Assembly (NCBI GenBank): GCA_030447645.1
Contig: JAUJOM010000004.1
Coordinates: forward strand, 70,845 to 108,966
Source: Longimicrobiaceae bacterium
GTDB lineage: Bacteria > Gemmatimonadota > Gemmatimonadetes > Longimicrobiales > Longimicrobiaceae
DNA length: 38,122 nucleotides
Reading direction: 5' to 3'
Shown in pieces: positions 17,531-25,441 of the stretch; within the stretch, counting starts at the first letter, position 1; each line of letters begins with the position of its first letter. Made by a program: the position numbers and the translations under genes. The notes under the pieces are model-generated. The model ran no database searches and was not told the origin of the DNA. It worked only from the letters and a program-made list of their open reading frames with translations.

Positions 17531-18184
17531 CAAACAACCTTCCATGAAAAGGTTTCGGGAATACGCTTAAGAAGGTGCGTTGTAAGACCCGATTCGTGCA
17601 AGTTGGGTTCCCAGCTGGCGGAATCAGCGAGGTTGAAGCAGAGTCCAGCTACCCAGTGGAAACCTGCTAGCCTGTGTAGTTCAAACCGCGCGGTGGCCAG
17701 GCGCCTCACTGGTTCTGTGCGTCGTTCAGCGGCTCCTCCTGCTTGATGGTTTTGAGCGCCCGGGCGACCTTGGCGAGGTGCCCTGGTGCCAGGCGCGGAA
17801 GCTGGCGCAGGCCATCCGGCTCCGGTTGCCGGGATACAGCCGCCGATCCCATCCGTGGTCAAGATTTGCGGGTTCATCCGTGCGGCGTCGACCCTGCCGA
17901 GGTGGAGAGCGGTTTTTGAGCTGACCCCGGCGCCTTGAGCGAGGTGCCAGCCGAGATCAATGAACGCGACCGGACCGCCATGTTGCCGTACCGCGTCGGA
18001 GTTCCCCAGGCGATCCGTCTGCCCCGGAAGATCGTCGGAGCTCGGGGATCTCACTCATCGGCGAGCGTGCCGGATATAGTCCTGTAGGACCAGTGCCTTG
18101 CGCGCCTCGGCCATCCGTGGTCGCCGATTTGCCAGCACATCGCGCTCACCGCCGGCGCTCGACCGCGCGCGACTGATGAACGTG
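17531..18184. other. gene-poor region, probable remnant DNA
   Basis: No convincing gene. The first 70 bases must hold the promoter of the S46 gene; no clear -35/-10 pair was found. Both strands have open stretches, including one of 174 codons on the - strand (17530-18054), but the proteins are low in pattern, rich in Arg/Pro/Ala and show no family. Position next to a decayed transposase suggests old mobile-element debris. Confidence 0.5.
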
Positions 18185-18920
18185 GCCATGCTGTAAAGGT
18201 GGAGGTAGCGGCTCTGTGTGTAAAAGGTCTCGATCACGGTGTGTCTCCAGGCCGCTCGGAGCGGTCTGGTATGGCGCGGTGCTGACGATCCGCTTCCAGG
18301 CGAGCCGTCACCCAGGAGGGGCTCATGCTTCGCCCACTCGTTCCAGTGCATCGCCAGTGGATTGTTGGTCCTGAGCATCTTCCAGTGCTCGCCAGAGAGC
18401 GCCAGTGGTATCACTCTCCTGGTGCCAGATCGAGCGCTGCCGCCACTGCGGCACCTTGTGACCTGCGCCAGACGCCCCAGGCAGAAAGTCCTCCACCGCC
18501 GCCTTGAGCCCCGAGCACGCATCGCTGATCACGAGCCGCACCCCATCCCGCGTCGGAGCTCTCCCCCAGCTCCGCAGGCCAGCACCTCGCGAACGCCCTC
18601 GTGAGTCTCCGATGGCCACCAGCACACTAAGCACCTGATGCCGTCCCGCAGATCGCTCGTTGTCGGTGACCTCGGGGATCGCCCACTCTCCTCGTGCTCA
18701 CCCCCCTCATCAGCTCCATCCTGACCTCCCGGCCTGACGTCCAGCGCACCACCCGACTCTTAGAATCGGTCCGCTCTCCGGGAGCAGCACCGAGGTGGGA
18801 AACCAGCTCCGCGAGGATCTCCTCCAGCACAGCGCCTCGGATCTCCGCCTCGATCCAGTTCCGGTAGTCCTCAGCTACGGAGAGGTGTGGCCTCCCCTTC
18901 GGTCTGCACATCGATTCCAT
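18185..18920 (-). mobile_element. decayed IS256-family (mutator-type) transposase
   Basis: Pieces of one transposase appear in order over several frames. The N-terminal part (18920-18627) has VAEDYRNWIEAEIRGAVLEE, then LGAAPGERTD and VSTRRVGDP. The middle (18634-18323) has VLVAIGDSRGRS, then the catalytic-Asp motif GVRLVISDACSGLKAAV and EDFLPGA. A C-terminal piece has LRTNNPLA and SRYLHLYSM near 18200, matching the ends of IS256 transposases. Total span is about 0.74 kb against about 1.2 kb for an intact gene, so internal deletions have occurred and it cannot be functional. Terminal inverted repeats were not identified. Confidence 0.7.
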
Positions 18921-19097
18921 TACGCTTCTCGGACAGGCTCATGGCGCGGTCAGTAGGTTGGTCTCGAACCCCTGCTGGCCATGGGCCTGTTCACTTTTGA
19001 ATACGTTACGCTATCGGTGATCAGGACATTGGTGGGCATGCCATACTCCGTGTTGGTGTGAGCAATTCTCAGAGCTGAGATTCACACCTCATGCAAT

Positions 19098-19589
19098 CTA
19101 TGTACCCGAACACGCTCCCCGCTCCTCCTCCGCGGCCGTCCGCCCGAGCATGCGCAGCAGGTCCACCGCCAGCTGCTTTTCCTTGCGTTTCAGCCCCGAC
19201 AGTGCCTGCTCGATGCAGGCGGCGTGCTCCGGGAAGATCTGCTCGATCAGCGTTTCGCCTGCTTCGGTAAGCGCCGCATAGCGGGCACGGCGGTCCTCCG
19301 CGCAGGCGCGGCGCTCCACCAGGCCGCGCTTCTCCAGCCGGTCCACCAGGTAGGTGATTCCGCCACTGGAAACCAGGATGCGGCGCTGCACCTCGCCAAG
19401 CAGCATCGGCCCCTTGTGGTACAGCGCTTCCAGGATGCCGAACTCGGTGAGCGTCAGGTCATGGCGCGCTGCGTGGGCGGCGGCATGCGCTTCGACTGCG
19501 GCGTGCGCCCGTGCGAGCACTACCCACAGCTTCAGCGAGACTGCCCGGTTCTTGACGCCTTTGGCGGGAGCATCGTTTGGGGTGTTCAT
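19098..19589 (-). CDS. MarR family transcriptional regulator
   Basis: A 163-residue winged-helix regulator. Helices about 20-45 form the dimer arm. The DNA-binding part is LTLTEFGILEALYHKGPMLLGEVQRRILVSSGGITYLVDRLEKRGLVERR, followed by the MarR wing signature RACAEDRRARYAALTEAG. The C-terminal helices complete the dimer interface. MarR proteins usually repress an adjacent gene and respond to small phenolic or oxidant ligands; there is no divergently placed partner here. A near-consensus promoter lies directly upstream, giving a very short 5' leader. The alanine/histidine-rich segment near residues 30-45 is unusual but keeps helix character. Confidence 0.92.
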   Translation of the reverse strand: MNTPNDAPAKGVKNRAVSLKLWVVLARAHAAVEAHAAAHAARHDLTLTEFGILEALYHKGPMLLGEVQRRILVSSGGITYLVDRLEKRGLVERRACAEDRRARYAALTEAGETLIEQIFPEHAACIEQALSGLKRKEKQLAVDLLRMLGRTAAEEERGACSGT

Positions 19590-19598
19590 CTCAGTGCT

Positions 19599-19627
19599 AC
19601 GGTACTCCCCATGGCCGGCGCTGTCAA
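19599..19627 (-). promoter_or_regulatory. sigma70-type promoter of the MarR gene
   Basis: On the - strand TTGACA (19627-19622), a 17-base spacer and TACCGT (19604-19599). The start site would fall near 19592, about three bases before the ATG at 19589, so the mRNA is probably leaderless or nearly so. Confidence 0.7.
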
Positions 19628-19646
19628 CGCCAGGCGTTTCCTCAAC

Positions 19647-20600
19647 TCAAAAGGCGATGCCGAACGTAAGGGGGACAGATCCCGAATATCCTCCACGTTC
19701 CATTATTGTGTGCACCCGCACCTCCGCGAACACCTGCGCATCCCCTACCCGGGTCCGGAGCCCGCCACCGGAGTTCACGCCGAAGCCCGTGTTTTGGGTG
19801 GTGTCACCGATCGCTCCGCCAGTCTCCCGGTGGTACACGCCGATCCCCAGGGGAATCCCGTAGGGCTGAAGGGGGCCCCAGGTGAAGGGGGCATCCCCAG
19901 CCACACTGATCCACGCCCCATACTGGCGAGTTCGGGAGGATCTGGCGTGTAGGAATTCCCCTCTGAGGTTCAAAAAGCTGGTGCGGGGCGTCAGACGCAC
20001 GATGGCTTGGATGTGCTGACCGGCCCCCGAGCCGCGCCCTTCATCCAGCAGCGCCGCACCCCCACCAACGGCGATGCGAGGACTGGGAATGGGCTCGGGG
20101 AGCGTGAACTCGCCAGGTGCGGGGCCTTTTCGCGCGCGCCGCCACTGCTCCCTCGGCTCCAGTGCCCCAACGATGACCCCGATGGTCGCACCCACCGCGG
20201 CACCCACGAGCACATCCCTGCTCCAGGAGTCGGAGTTGTTGAGGTCCCTATCGCGCACAGCCGGCCACAATGATATGCCTTGCACGCCAAGTACCGCGCC
20301 CGACCATGCCGCGCTTTCCAGCCGGGAAGGTACTCCACGGCTAACCTCCAGCCGTGCGATGGATGCAGTTGCCAGGGTCACGGGGCCCGCCCCGGCGTCA
20401 AGACGCAGAGAGATGGAATCCGCATTCAGCGAAGTGACGGTGCCCTGCAGGATCTGCGGCCGGCTCCAGATGCTCCGGGAGCCACGGGCCAAAACCACCC
20501 GAACGCGGGTTCCCGGCTCCACCGTGAGCACTCCCTGTCCCACAGCCGGAGTTGGTGCATGAAGGAACAGTGCCATGAGCAGTACAAGTACGTAATGCAT
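19647..20600 (-). CDS. secreted beta-barrel-like envelope protein (317 aa)
   Basis: Signal peptide at residues 1-22 (HYVLVLLMALFLHAP...VGQG). Residues about 23-95 form a small beta-rich domain with a VEPGTRVRVVLARGS start and a QGTVTSLNADSISLRL strand pair, reminiscent of SH3-like or KOW-type folds. Residues 120-145 have a glycine-rich hydrophobic helix pair (VLVGAAVGATIGVIVGAL), possibly a membrane hairpin. From about 165 to the end the pattern alternates as outer-membrane strands, and the protein finishes in LTFGIAF with a terminal Phe typical of barrels. The family is not recognised. It resembles other lipid- or scaffold-linked envelope proteins of the phylum. Confidence 0.7.
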   Translation of the reverse strand: MHYVLVLLMALFLHAPTPAVGQGVLTVEPGTRVRVVLARGSRSIWSRPQILQGTVTSLNADSISLRLDAGAGPVTLATASIARLEVSRGVPSRLESAAWSGAVLGVQGISLWPAVRDRDLNNSDSWSRDVLVGAAVGATIGVIVGALEPREQWRRARKGPAPGEFTLPEPIPSPRIAVGGGAALLDEGRGSGAGQHIQAIVRLTPRTSFLNLRGEFLHARSSRTRQYGAWISVAGDAPFTWGPLQPYGIPLGIGVYHRETGGAIGDTTQNTGFGVNSGGGLRTRVGDAQVFAEVRVHTIMERGGYSGSVPLTFGIAF

Positions 20601-20781
20601 GGGGTATAGATTTCGAGTAAGAGTCTCCGGTTGATTTCAAGGTAGCCGCTGTTCCGGCGGGCCGATGAACGACCCGCCTGTGAACAGCAGGCGCCCAGAG
20701 GGCGCACCAAGTCCCGCCCGTGAGGGCGGTCGCGGTTCCAGACGGGTCCTTTATGGGCCCGGCGCTTCATGGGCCCAGCGC

Positions 20782-21043
20782 CTACCGCTTTTCGAGTACC
20801 ACCCGTACGCTGCCCCCGCCGAAAGCTTCCTCCGCTACCAGGCGGCTCCCTTCCACCCGGAACTCCATGTCGCGGATGAGGGTGTCGGCGCTGTGGTTGA
20901 ACTTGACCGTGTCCCCGTTCAGCTGAACGCCGTCGCTCGATAATCGCCTGAAACCCTGGTCATGGGATCAACCGGGTTGTCGCAGGCGCTGAGCAAGAGA
21001 ACGGCGAGTACAGCAGGATGGACAAGGACCAGGTGCGCGGCAT
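20782..21043 (-). pseudogene. small lipoprotein gene broken by two frameshifts
   Basis: From ATG 21043 (GGAG about 10 bases upstream) the start MPRTWSLSILL must shift frame to continue as VLAVLLLSACDNPVDP, a clear lipoprotein signal with lipobox LSAC. It goes on to RVSGDYRATAF, then meets TGA at about 20919. A second shift leads to LNGDTVKFNHSADTLIRDMEFRVEGSRLVAEE and ends in VRVVLEKR at 20782. The pattern fits small secreted lipoproteins with one beta-sandwich domain, but the middle is short, so it is both frameshifted and internally deleted. The upstream shared promoter element (21101-21127) is intact. Confidence 0.7.
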
Positions 21044-21100
21044 CGTTTTGCTTCTCCAGTGGAAGTAGAAATGTGGGCCGCACCATGCGACCCGGTGTAC

Positions 21101-21127
21101 AATGCATCACGCGCCGGGTTTCTGACA
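21101..21127 (-). promoter_or_regulatory. bipartite promoter-like element, copy 1 (toward the lipoprotein gene)
   Basis: Read on the - strand: TGTCAGAAAC (21127-21118), 11 bases, TGCATT (21106-21101). It ends 57 bases before the ATG at 21043 and is the left half of a divergent pair. Confidence 0.75.
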
Positions 21128-21148
21128 CGTGCCCACCGCCGCGCCGCT

Positions 21149-21175
21149 TGTCAGAAACCGGGCCGCTGGTGCATT
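21149..21175 (+). promoter_or_regulatory. bipartite promoter-like element, copy 2 (toward TonB receptor 1)
   Basis: TGTCAGAAAC (21149-21158), 11 bases, TGCATT (21170-21175). It lies 46 bases upstream of the TTG start at 21222 and 21 bp from copy 1, with the two -35-like blocks back to back. Confidence 0.75.
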
Positions 21176-21221
21176 TCGGGTTGAGCACCGTATACGACCG
21201 TCCTTGTTTGGAGGAATTCTC

Positions 21222-23726
21222 TTGTATTTGCTGCTGCTCCTGGTTCTCTGCACCGTTCTGGGTACACTGCCCGCCAGCGCCCAGACGCCAACGCGTGGCG
21301 CGGTACCGGCCGGCACCATCTCGGGGCGGGTGGTGGATGCCGCGACCGCGATGCCGCTCGTGGGTGCCGCGGTGGTGCTGGAAACGCGCGACCTGGGCGC
21401 GTTTCCGGTGCGCGCCCCCGGCGGCTCCGCCTTTATCCAGGCTACCCGCAGCGCGGTGACCGACAGCGCCGGGGGCTACCGGTTCGGCCAGGTGCCGGAA
21501 GGCGAGTACCGCCTGCACGTACAGCGCATCGGCTACCGCGCGACTACGCTGGGTGTGGAGCTGCGGGGCGCGGGCGACTCGCGGGTGTCGGTAGGACTGG
21601 TCGTGGAGCCGGTGGCACTGGAGCCGATCGAGGTGTCCGCCCCGGCGGCACGCAAGGCTCCAAGCACATATCAGCGCACGGTTTCTCCGGAAGCCGAGGG
21701 GGATGCCAGGATCGCCGCCGAGCGCGTCCGGCAGCGGCAGTACCTGAGCAGCGACGTGCGCGCCGTCACCCACTCCGACGTGGTGGAAAGCGTCACGCTG
21801 GGAGAAACGGACCTTTTCCGCGCGCTGCAAAGGCTGCCCGGCGTGAGTGCCGGGGACGAGTACGCGGCGGAGCTGTGGATCCGGGGTGCCCCCTGGGACC
21901 ACACCCGCGTGTACTTCGACGGATTGCCGCTTTTCAGCCCCCTGCATGGCCTGGGACTGTTTTCGGCCATCAATCCCGACGCGGTGGGTGCCGCGTTTCT
22001 GCACCCTGGTGTACAGCCCTCCTGGGCGAGCGGCGGAGCGGCGGGGATGCTCGACCTGCGGACCCGCGCGGGAAGCCAGGACGGCGAGCTTCACGGACTG
22101 GGAGAAGTGTCGCTCGCCAGCAGTCGGCTGGCCCTCGACGGTGGAAGCGGCGACGGGCGCCACTCCTGGATGATCGCGGGACGGCGGACGTACCTGGACT
22201 GGCTGACGGGGATCGCCGAAAGCATCCTGGGCCGCGACAGAACGTATCAGTTCCCCTACAGCTTTTCCGACCTGACCGCACGCTACGATTACCGGATCGG
22301 AGCCAACAGCGCCATCGAGATCAGCAGTCTGCTGCAGCACGATGCGGTGGGCAACGACAACCCGAACATCCTGAACGCCGTCGCGGCGCGGTGGGGCGCG
22401 GGCGCCACGCGGGCAACCCTCCAGATCCCGGTAGGTGGGCTGCGCACGCGGCACTCCGTGGGCTTCAGCGGATTCGGATCTTCGGTGTCCCATTGGGGAA
22501 AGGATTGGGACTGGCGGTTTGGTCACGAAGCGGTGCACCGTGACATCGCCGCCCAGCAGCTGTCGAACGGGATTCGGTATGGCGCGCTGGAGGGAGAGGT
22601 CCAGCCGCTTGCTTCCGCGACATGGTCCGCCGGCTACCAGCTCGTCTCGCAATACGTCCGCTTCAGCGGGCCTCGCCCCACTCCGTTCACCCCCCTGGAG
22701 CCGGCTGCCTACGGGCTGCACCGTGACGATGGACTCACCTCCGGCGCGCTCTGGGCAAACCGGCGCTGGAAGCCAGTGGAGGCCTTGACGCTGGAGACCG
22801 GGCTACGCCTGGAGACAGGCTCCGCCGCGCGCGAAAGCCTGCACTGGGCACCTCGCCTGGCAGTCCGATATCAGCTCACCCCCGGCACCTCCATTTCGGG
22901 CGGTGTCGGACGAAGCTTCCAGCATCTGCAAAGTGTGGCACCCGCGGGACCCAGTCCCGAGCGAGGTTTCCGCACCGACTACCTGTGGGTGCTGGCGGGA
23001 GACAGCGTCCCGACGCTGCGGGCCGACATCGCCACACTCGGCGCTGAAAGCTGGATCGGCGGGTGGATTGCCTCTGTCACTACCTACCTGCGGCATTCGA
23101 CAGGCGTCGCCATGCCGGACCCCGTTCCAGGTCCGACCCTCGATCGCCCACTCTTCGTCACGGGCGAAAGCCGCGCCCGGGGAGTGGACCTGTCAGTGCG
23201 GCGACTCGCGGGCCCCTGGACCGCATCGACGGCCTACAGCTTCAGCAGCTCCGACCGAAGGGCTGGGGGACTGCGCTTCCCCGCCCCGGAAGACCAGCGG
23301 CACGTGTTCGATGCGACCGCGCTGATGCGGCTCGACCCACGCTGGCGCCTGGGTGCCGCCTACACCGCCGCCAGCGGCGCGCCGTACACCCGCATCTTCC
23401 GCGGCTCCACGCGCTGTAACGCAGAGGGCGCGTGCAGCTGGAGCGAGGAGCCCTGGACCGGGGCTCCGGGTGCGCTCCGTACCCGCTCCTATCAGAGCCT
23501 GGACCTGCTCGTCGACTGGACCCGCAAATACCGCAAGTGGGAGGCGGGGGCGTTTCTTCAAGTGCGGAACGCACTTCATCACTCCAATTCCGGCCGCTAT
23601 CTCGGACTCCGTGAAGACTACGTCTGTCGGGGCGGGGCAACAGGAAGCTGCACGCCTGAGAAGCAGGATGAATTTCTCCCCGGCCTGCCTATCCTGCCCC
23701 TGATCGGCTTCCGCGTAGCCTTTTGA
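21222..23726 (+). CDS. TonB-dependent receptor with carboxypeptidase-regulatory-like domain (paralog 1)
   Basis: An 834-residue outer-membrane receptor. TTG at 21222 is chosen because GGAGG lies 7 bases upstream, it follows the shared promoter element, and it opens a clean signal peptide (YLLLLLVLCTVLG... ASAQ). Residues about 30-125 form a CarboxypepD_reg-like domain (GTISGRVVDAATAMPLVGAAVVLE ... GEYRLHVQRIGYR). The plug follows (LFRALQRLPGV, LWIRGAPWDHTRVYFDGLPLF, NPDAVGAAFLHPGVQP). The remainder is a 22-strand-type barrel ending in IGFRVAF. It takes up an unknown ligand using TonB energy. It is closely related to the gene at 26932-29442, with the same domain order and the same wiring. Confidence 0.93.
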   Translation: MYLLLLLVLCTVLGTLPASAQTPTRGAVPAGTISGRVVDAATAMPLVGAAVVLETRDLGAFPVRAPGGSAFIQATRSAVTDSAGGYRFGQVPEGEYRLHVQRIGYRATTLGVELRGAGDSRVSVGLVVEPVALEPIEVSAPAARKAPSTYQRTVSPEAEGDARIAAERVRQRQYLSSDVRAVTHSDVVESVTLGETDLFRALQRLPGVSAGDEYAAELWIRGAPWDHTRVYFDGLPLFSPLHGLGLFSAINPDAVGAAFLHPGVQPSWASGGAAGMLDLRTRAGSQDGELHGLGEVSLASSRLALDGGSGDGRHSWMIAGRRTYLDWLTGIAESILGRDRTYQFPYSFSDLTARYDYRIGANSAIEISSLLQHDAVGNDNPNILNAVAARWGAGATRATLQIPVGGLRTRHSVGFSGFGSSVSHWGKDWDWRFGHEAVHRDIAAQQLSNGIRYGALEGEVQPLASATWSAGYQLVSQYVRFSGPRPTPFTPLEPAAYGLHRDDGLTSGALWANRRWKPVEALTLETGLRLETGSAARESLHWAPRLAVRYQLTPGTSISGGVGRSFQHLQSVAPAGPSPERGFRTDYLWVLAGDSVPTLRADIATLGAESWIGGWIASVTTYLRHSTGVAMPDPVPGPTLDRPLFVTGESRARGVDLSVRRLAGPWTASTAYSFSSSDRRAGGLRFPAPEDQRHVFDATALMRLDPRWRLGAAYTAASGAPYTRIFRGSTRCNAEGACSWSEEPWTGAPGALRTRSYQSLDLLVDWTRKYRKWEAGAFLQVRNALHHSNSGRYLGLREDYVCRGGATGSCTPEKQDEFLPGLPILPLIGFRVAF

Positions 23727-23763
23727 CTTGACGTGTGGTTGCTGTAGGCATTCGGTCGAGCGC

Positions 23764-24825
23764 TCATGGCGCGCGGATCAGCTGCCCGCGCACAGGCTCC
23801 CCCCGCTCCACTGGCTTCCCATCCGCGATGTAGTGATTGAACTGCGCGGGGAGCCCCGCACCCCGCCCGAACTCCGCCGTGTTCTGTAGATGGTAATGAA
23901 GGTGCGGCTCGCTGGAGTGGCCGCTATTACCGCAGCGGCCGAGCATGGCACCCGTACGCACCCGCGCGCCGCGCTGGACCGCAACACTCCCGCGCTGCAG
24001 GTGCGCAAAGAATGAAAACTCGCCGCTGCCGTGGTCCAGCACGACCTGGTTGCCCGCAGGCTCGACGGCGTTCATTCGGCCAGGCGCGTTGTCCGCGATA
24101 CCATCCACAGCCTCCACAACGACTCCATCTGCCGGAGCCAGGATCGGCTGGCCGAAGCAGAAGAAGTCGGTATTCTGTGAGCCGCTCCCGGTGTGTGTCC
24201 GGCCATTCTTTGCCATTAGCAGATCGTATGCGAAGCGCTGGTCCGGCGCGACCACGTGATAGTTGTCAATGGCGTCGCGCCCACCCCAGAAGACGAACCA
24301 CTCCCCCGAGAATGGGAGCCGCAGTGGTGCCTTGGTCTGGTACTGCAGAAATTGGCTGGGGGCAGGCTCTTCCATCGGCTGTACGAGCAGCCCGAGCACC
24401 AGGCCTTTGGAGTCCAAGGTCCACTGCACCAGCACCGGGGCCGACATCTTGGTGAACCCAGCCACGCGACTGTAGATCTGGGAGCCGAGCCAGGGAGTAA
24501 GCCGCTCATCCATCATGACACGTTCACTCCCCGCATCCTTCCGGACCTGCTCGGTAAAGCGCCGTAGACCCGCAGTGTTGCCAAAGATCTGGCGCGCCTC
24601 GGGCGAGAACCTGGCCCACAGGGATTCAACCTCCCCGGTGTGAAGCCAGCCCGTGTAGGTTCGTCCTAGCTCCAAGGGATCCTCGGGGAGCGCCGTTGCC
24701 GTGGGCTCGCGGCTGCACGCGACTAGAGTTGCCATCAGCAGGGTAAGGGTGACCAGGTTCAATCCGCCTCCGATGCGCGTGAGTGAAAGCGTGTGTCCCC
24801 ACTGCCGGGACACACGCCTCGACAT
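23764..24825 (-). CDS. M23 family (LytM-type) zinc metallopeptidase lipoprotein
   Basis: A 353-residue protein. A lipoprotein signal (LTLLMATLVAC, Cys37) is followed by an N-terminal DUF3887-like domain of about 40-150 and a peptidase domain of about 180-345. Zinc ligands and catalytic residues expected for M23 are visible: His190 and Asp201 in NYHVVAPDQRFAYD, His275 in SFFAHL, and the HxH motif at 308-310 (PHLHYH). It should cut peptidoglycan cross-bridges or peptides in the envelope. The ATG at 24825 overlaps the preceding stop (TGATG). An alternative TTG at 24762, with GGAGG 4 bases upstream, would start just before the lipoprotein signal and leave a hairpin outside the gene. Both are plausible. 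Confidence 0.9.
   Translation of the reverse strand: MSRRVSRQWGHTLSLTRIGGGLNLVTLTLLMATLVACSREPTATALPEDPLELGRTYTGWLHTGEVESLWARFSPEARQIFGNTAGLRRFTEQVRKDAGSERVMMDERLTPWLGSQIYSRVAGFTKMSAPVLVQWTLDSKGLVLGLLVQPMEEPAPSQFLQYQTKAPLRLPFSGEWFVFWGGRDAIDNYHVVAPDQRFAYDLLMAKNGRTHTGSGSQNTDFFCFGQPILAPADGVVVEAVDGIADNAPGRMNAVEPAGNQVVLDHGSGEFSFFAHLQRGSVAVQRGARVRTGAMLGRCGNSGHSSEPHLHYHLQNTAEFGRGAGLPAQFNHYIADGKPVERGEPVRGQLIRAP
24789..24817 (-). terminator. terminator-like hairpin at the barrel/M23 gene junction
   Basis: GCGTGTGTCCC (24789-24799) and GGGACACACGC (24807-24817) form a perfect 11-bp stem with a 7-base loop, followed on the - strand by TTT. It starts 8 bases after the barrel gene stop. It lies within the first codons of the M23 gene if ATG 24825 is used, or just before it if the TTG at 24762 is used. 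Confidence 0.65.
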
Positions 24826-25337
24826 CAAAATCCGTAGCCGAAGCTCACTCCGAAAGAGGGCGCAACATCCGACGTAGAAAATAGGGGTGTAAAACCGAGC
24901 CGGAAATTGAAGCCGCCTCGCAGGGGCTGATAACGGTACCCAAAAGTGGCGGTCCCGAGCAGGCCGAAGTCCGAGAACTCACCAATGCCGTGCTCTTTGA
25001 TGTTGCCAGCCGCATACGCCACCACCGGACCGCCGCCGAGCTCGAGCCGATGGTTATGCTTCCCCACAAGGTAGTTGGCCATGAGGGGCACCAGTGAAAG
25101 GCCGATCCGATCCCCATCGGTGCTTTCGCCGCCGAACGCCATCAGCCCGACTCGAGCACTTACATTGTTTGTGATCTTGCGGTCGTAGTTCAGGCTGTAG
25201 AGCCCACCATTGCCAAGCAGCTCGATGTAGACGCTATTGCGGGCAATGTCCTGCGCTTGCGCCCTGGGGACCGCGGCGACGGAGGAGGCGGCAGCTAGCA
25301 GGCTGAAGGCGAATGTGATGCGGGCGAGTGCTTTCAT
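24825..25337 (-). CDS. small outer-membrane beta-barrel protein (170 aa)
   Basis: A signal peptide occupies residues 1-29 (LARITFAFSLLAAASSVAA...AQAQ). The mature protein alternates as an eight-strand barrel: SVYIELLGNGGLYSLNYDR, VSARVGLMAF, HRLELGGGPVVAY, FGLLGTATFGYRYQ and GFNFRLGFTPLF. It ends in FGVSFGYGF with a terminal Phe. Size and layout match OmpW/OmpX-like small barrels, though the exact family is not assigned. It is preceded by a copy of the shared element (25398-25424) and overlaps the M23 peptidase gene at its stop, so both are in one operon and may act together at the cell envelope. Confidence 0.8.
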   Translation of the reverse strand: MKALARITFAFSLLAAASSVAAVPRAQAQDIARNSVYIELLGNGGLYSLNYDRKITNNVSARVGLMAFGGESTDGDRIGLSLVPLMANYLVGKHNHRLELGGGPVVAYAAGNIKEHGIGEFSDFGLLGTATFGYRYQPLRGGFNFRLGFTPLFSTSDVAPSFGVSFGYGF

Positions 25338-25397
25338 GATACAGCTCCTGTAGTACAGGTGATTGGGTGCGTGGCGGGACCGCCGCGGTCACAGTGG

Positions 25398-25424
25398 AAT
25401 GATGGAGCTGCGGCTTTTCTGACA
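25398..25424 (-). promoter_or_regulatory. bipartite promoter-like element, copy 3 (toward the barrel-M23 operon)
   Basis: On the - strand TGTCAGAAAA (25424-25415), 11 bases, ATCATT (25403-25398), 60 bases before the ATG at 25337. This is the most divergent copy (CATT retained). It also lies in a GCGGCTTT...AAAGCCGC inverted repeat (25410-25431) that may end the HEEYH gene. Confidence 0.6.
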
Positions 25425-25441
25425 AAGCCGCACCGGCCCGT

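Noticed and set aside
15749..17746. Long open frame on the + strand opposite the S46 gene (665 codons)
   Set aside because: Antisense shadow of a GC-rich gene; the - strand encodes clear S46 motifs, while this frame has shadow-like composition (His/Arg/Gly/Val) and no family pattern.
17530..18054. 174-codon frame on the - strand beside the S46 gene
   Set aside because: No start site, no family pattern, and it overlaps the promoter region of the S46 gene.
20919..22721. Open frame of 600 codons on the - strand opposite receptor 1
   Set aside because: Shadow of the receptor; only its last part (about 20919-21045) holds real lipoprotein sequence, reported as the broken gene.
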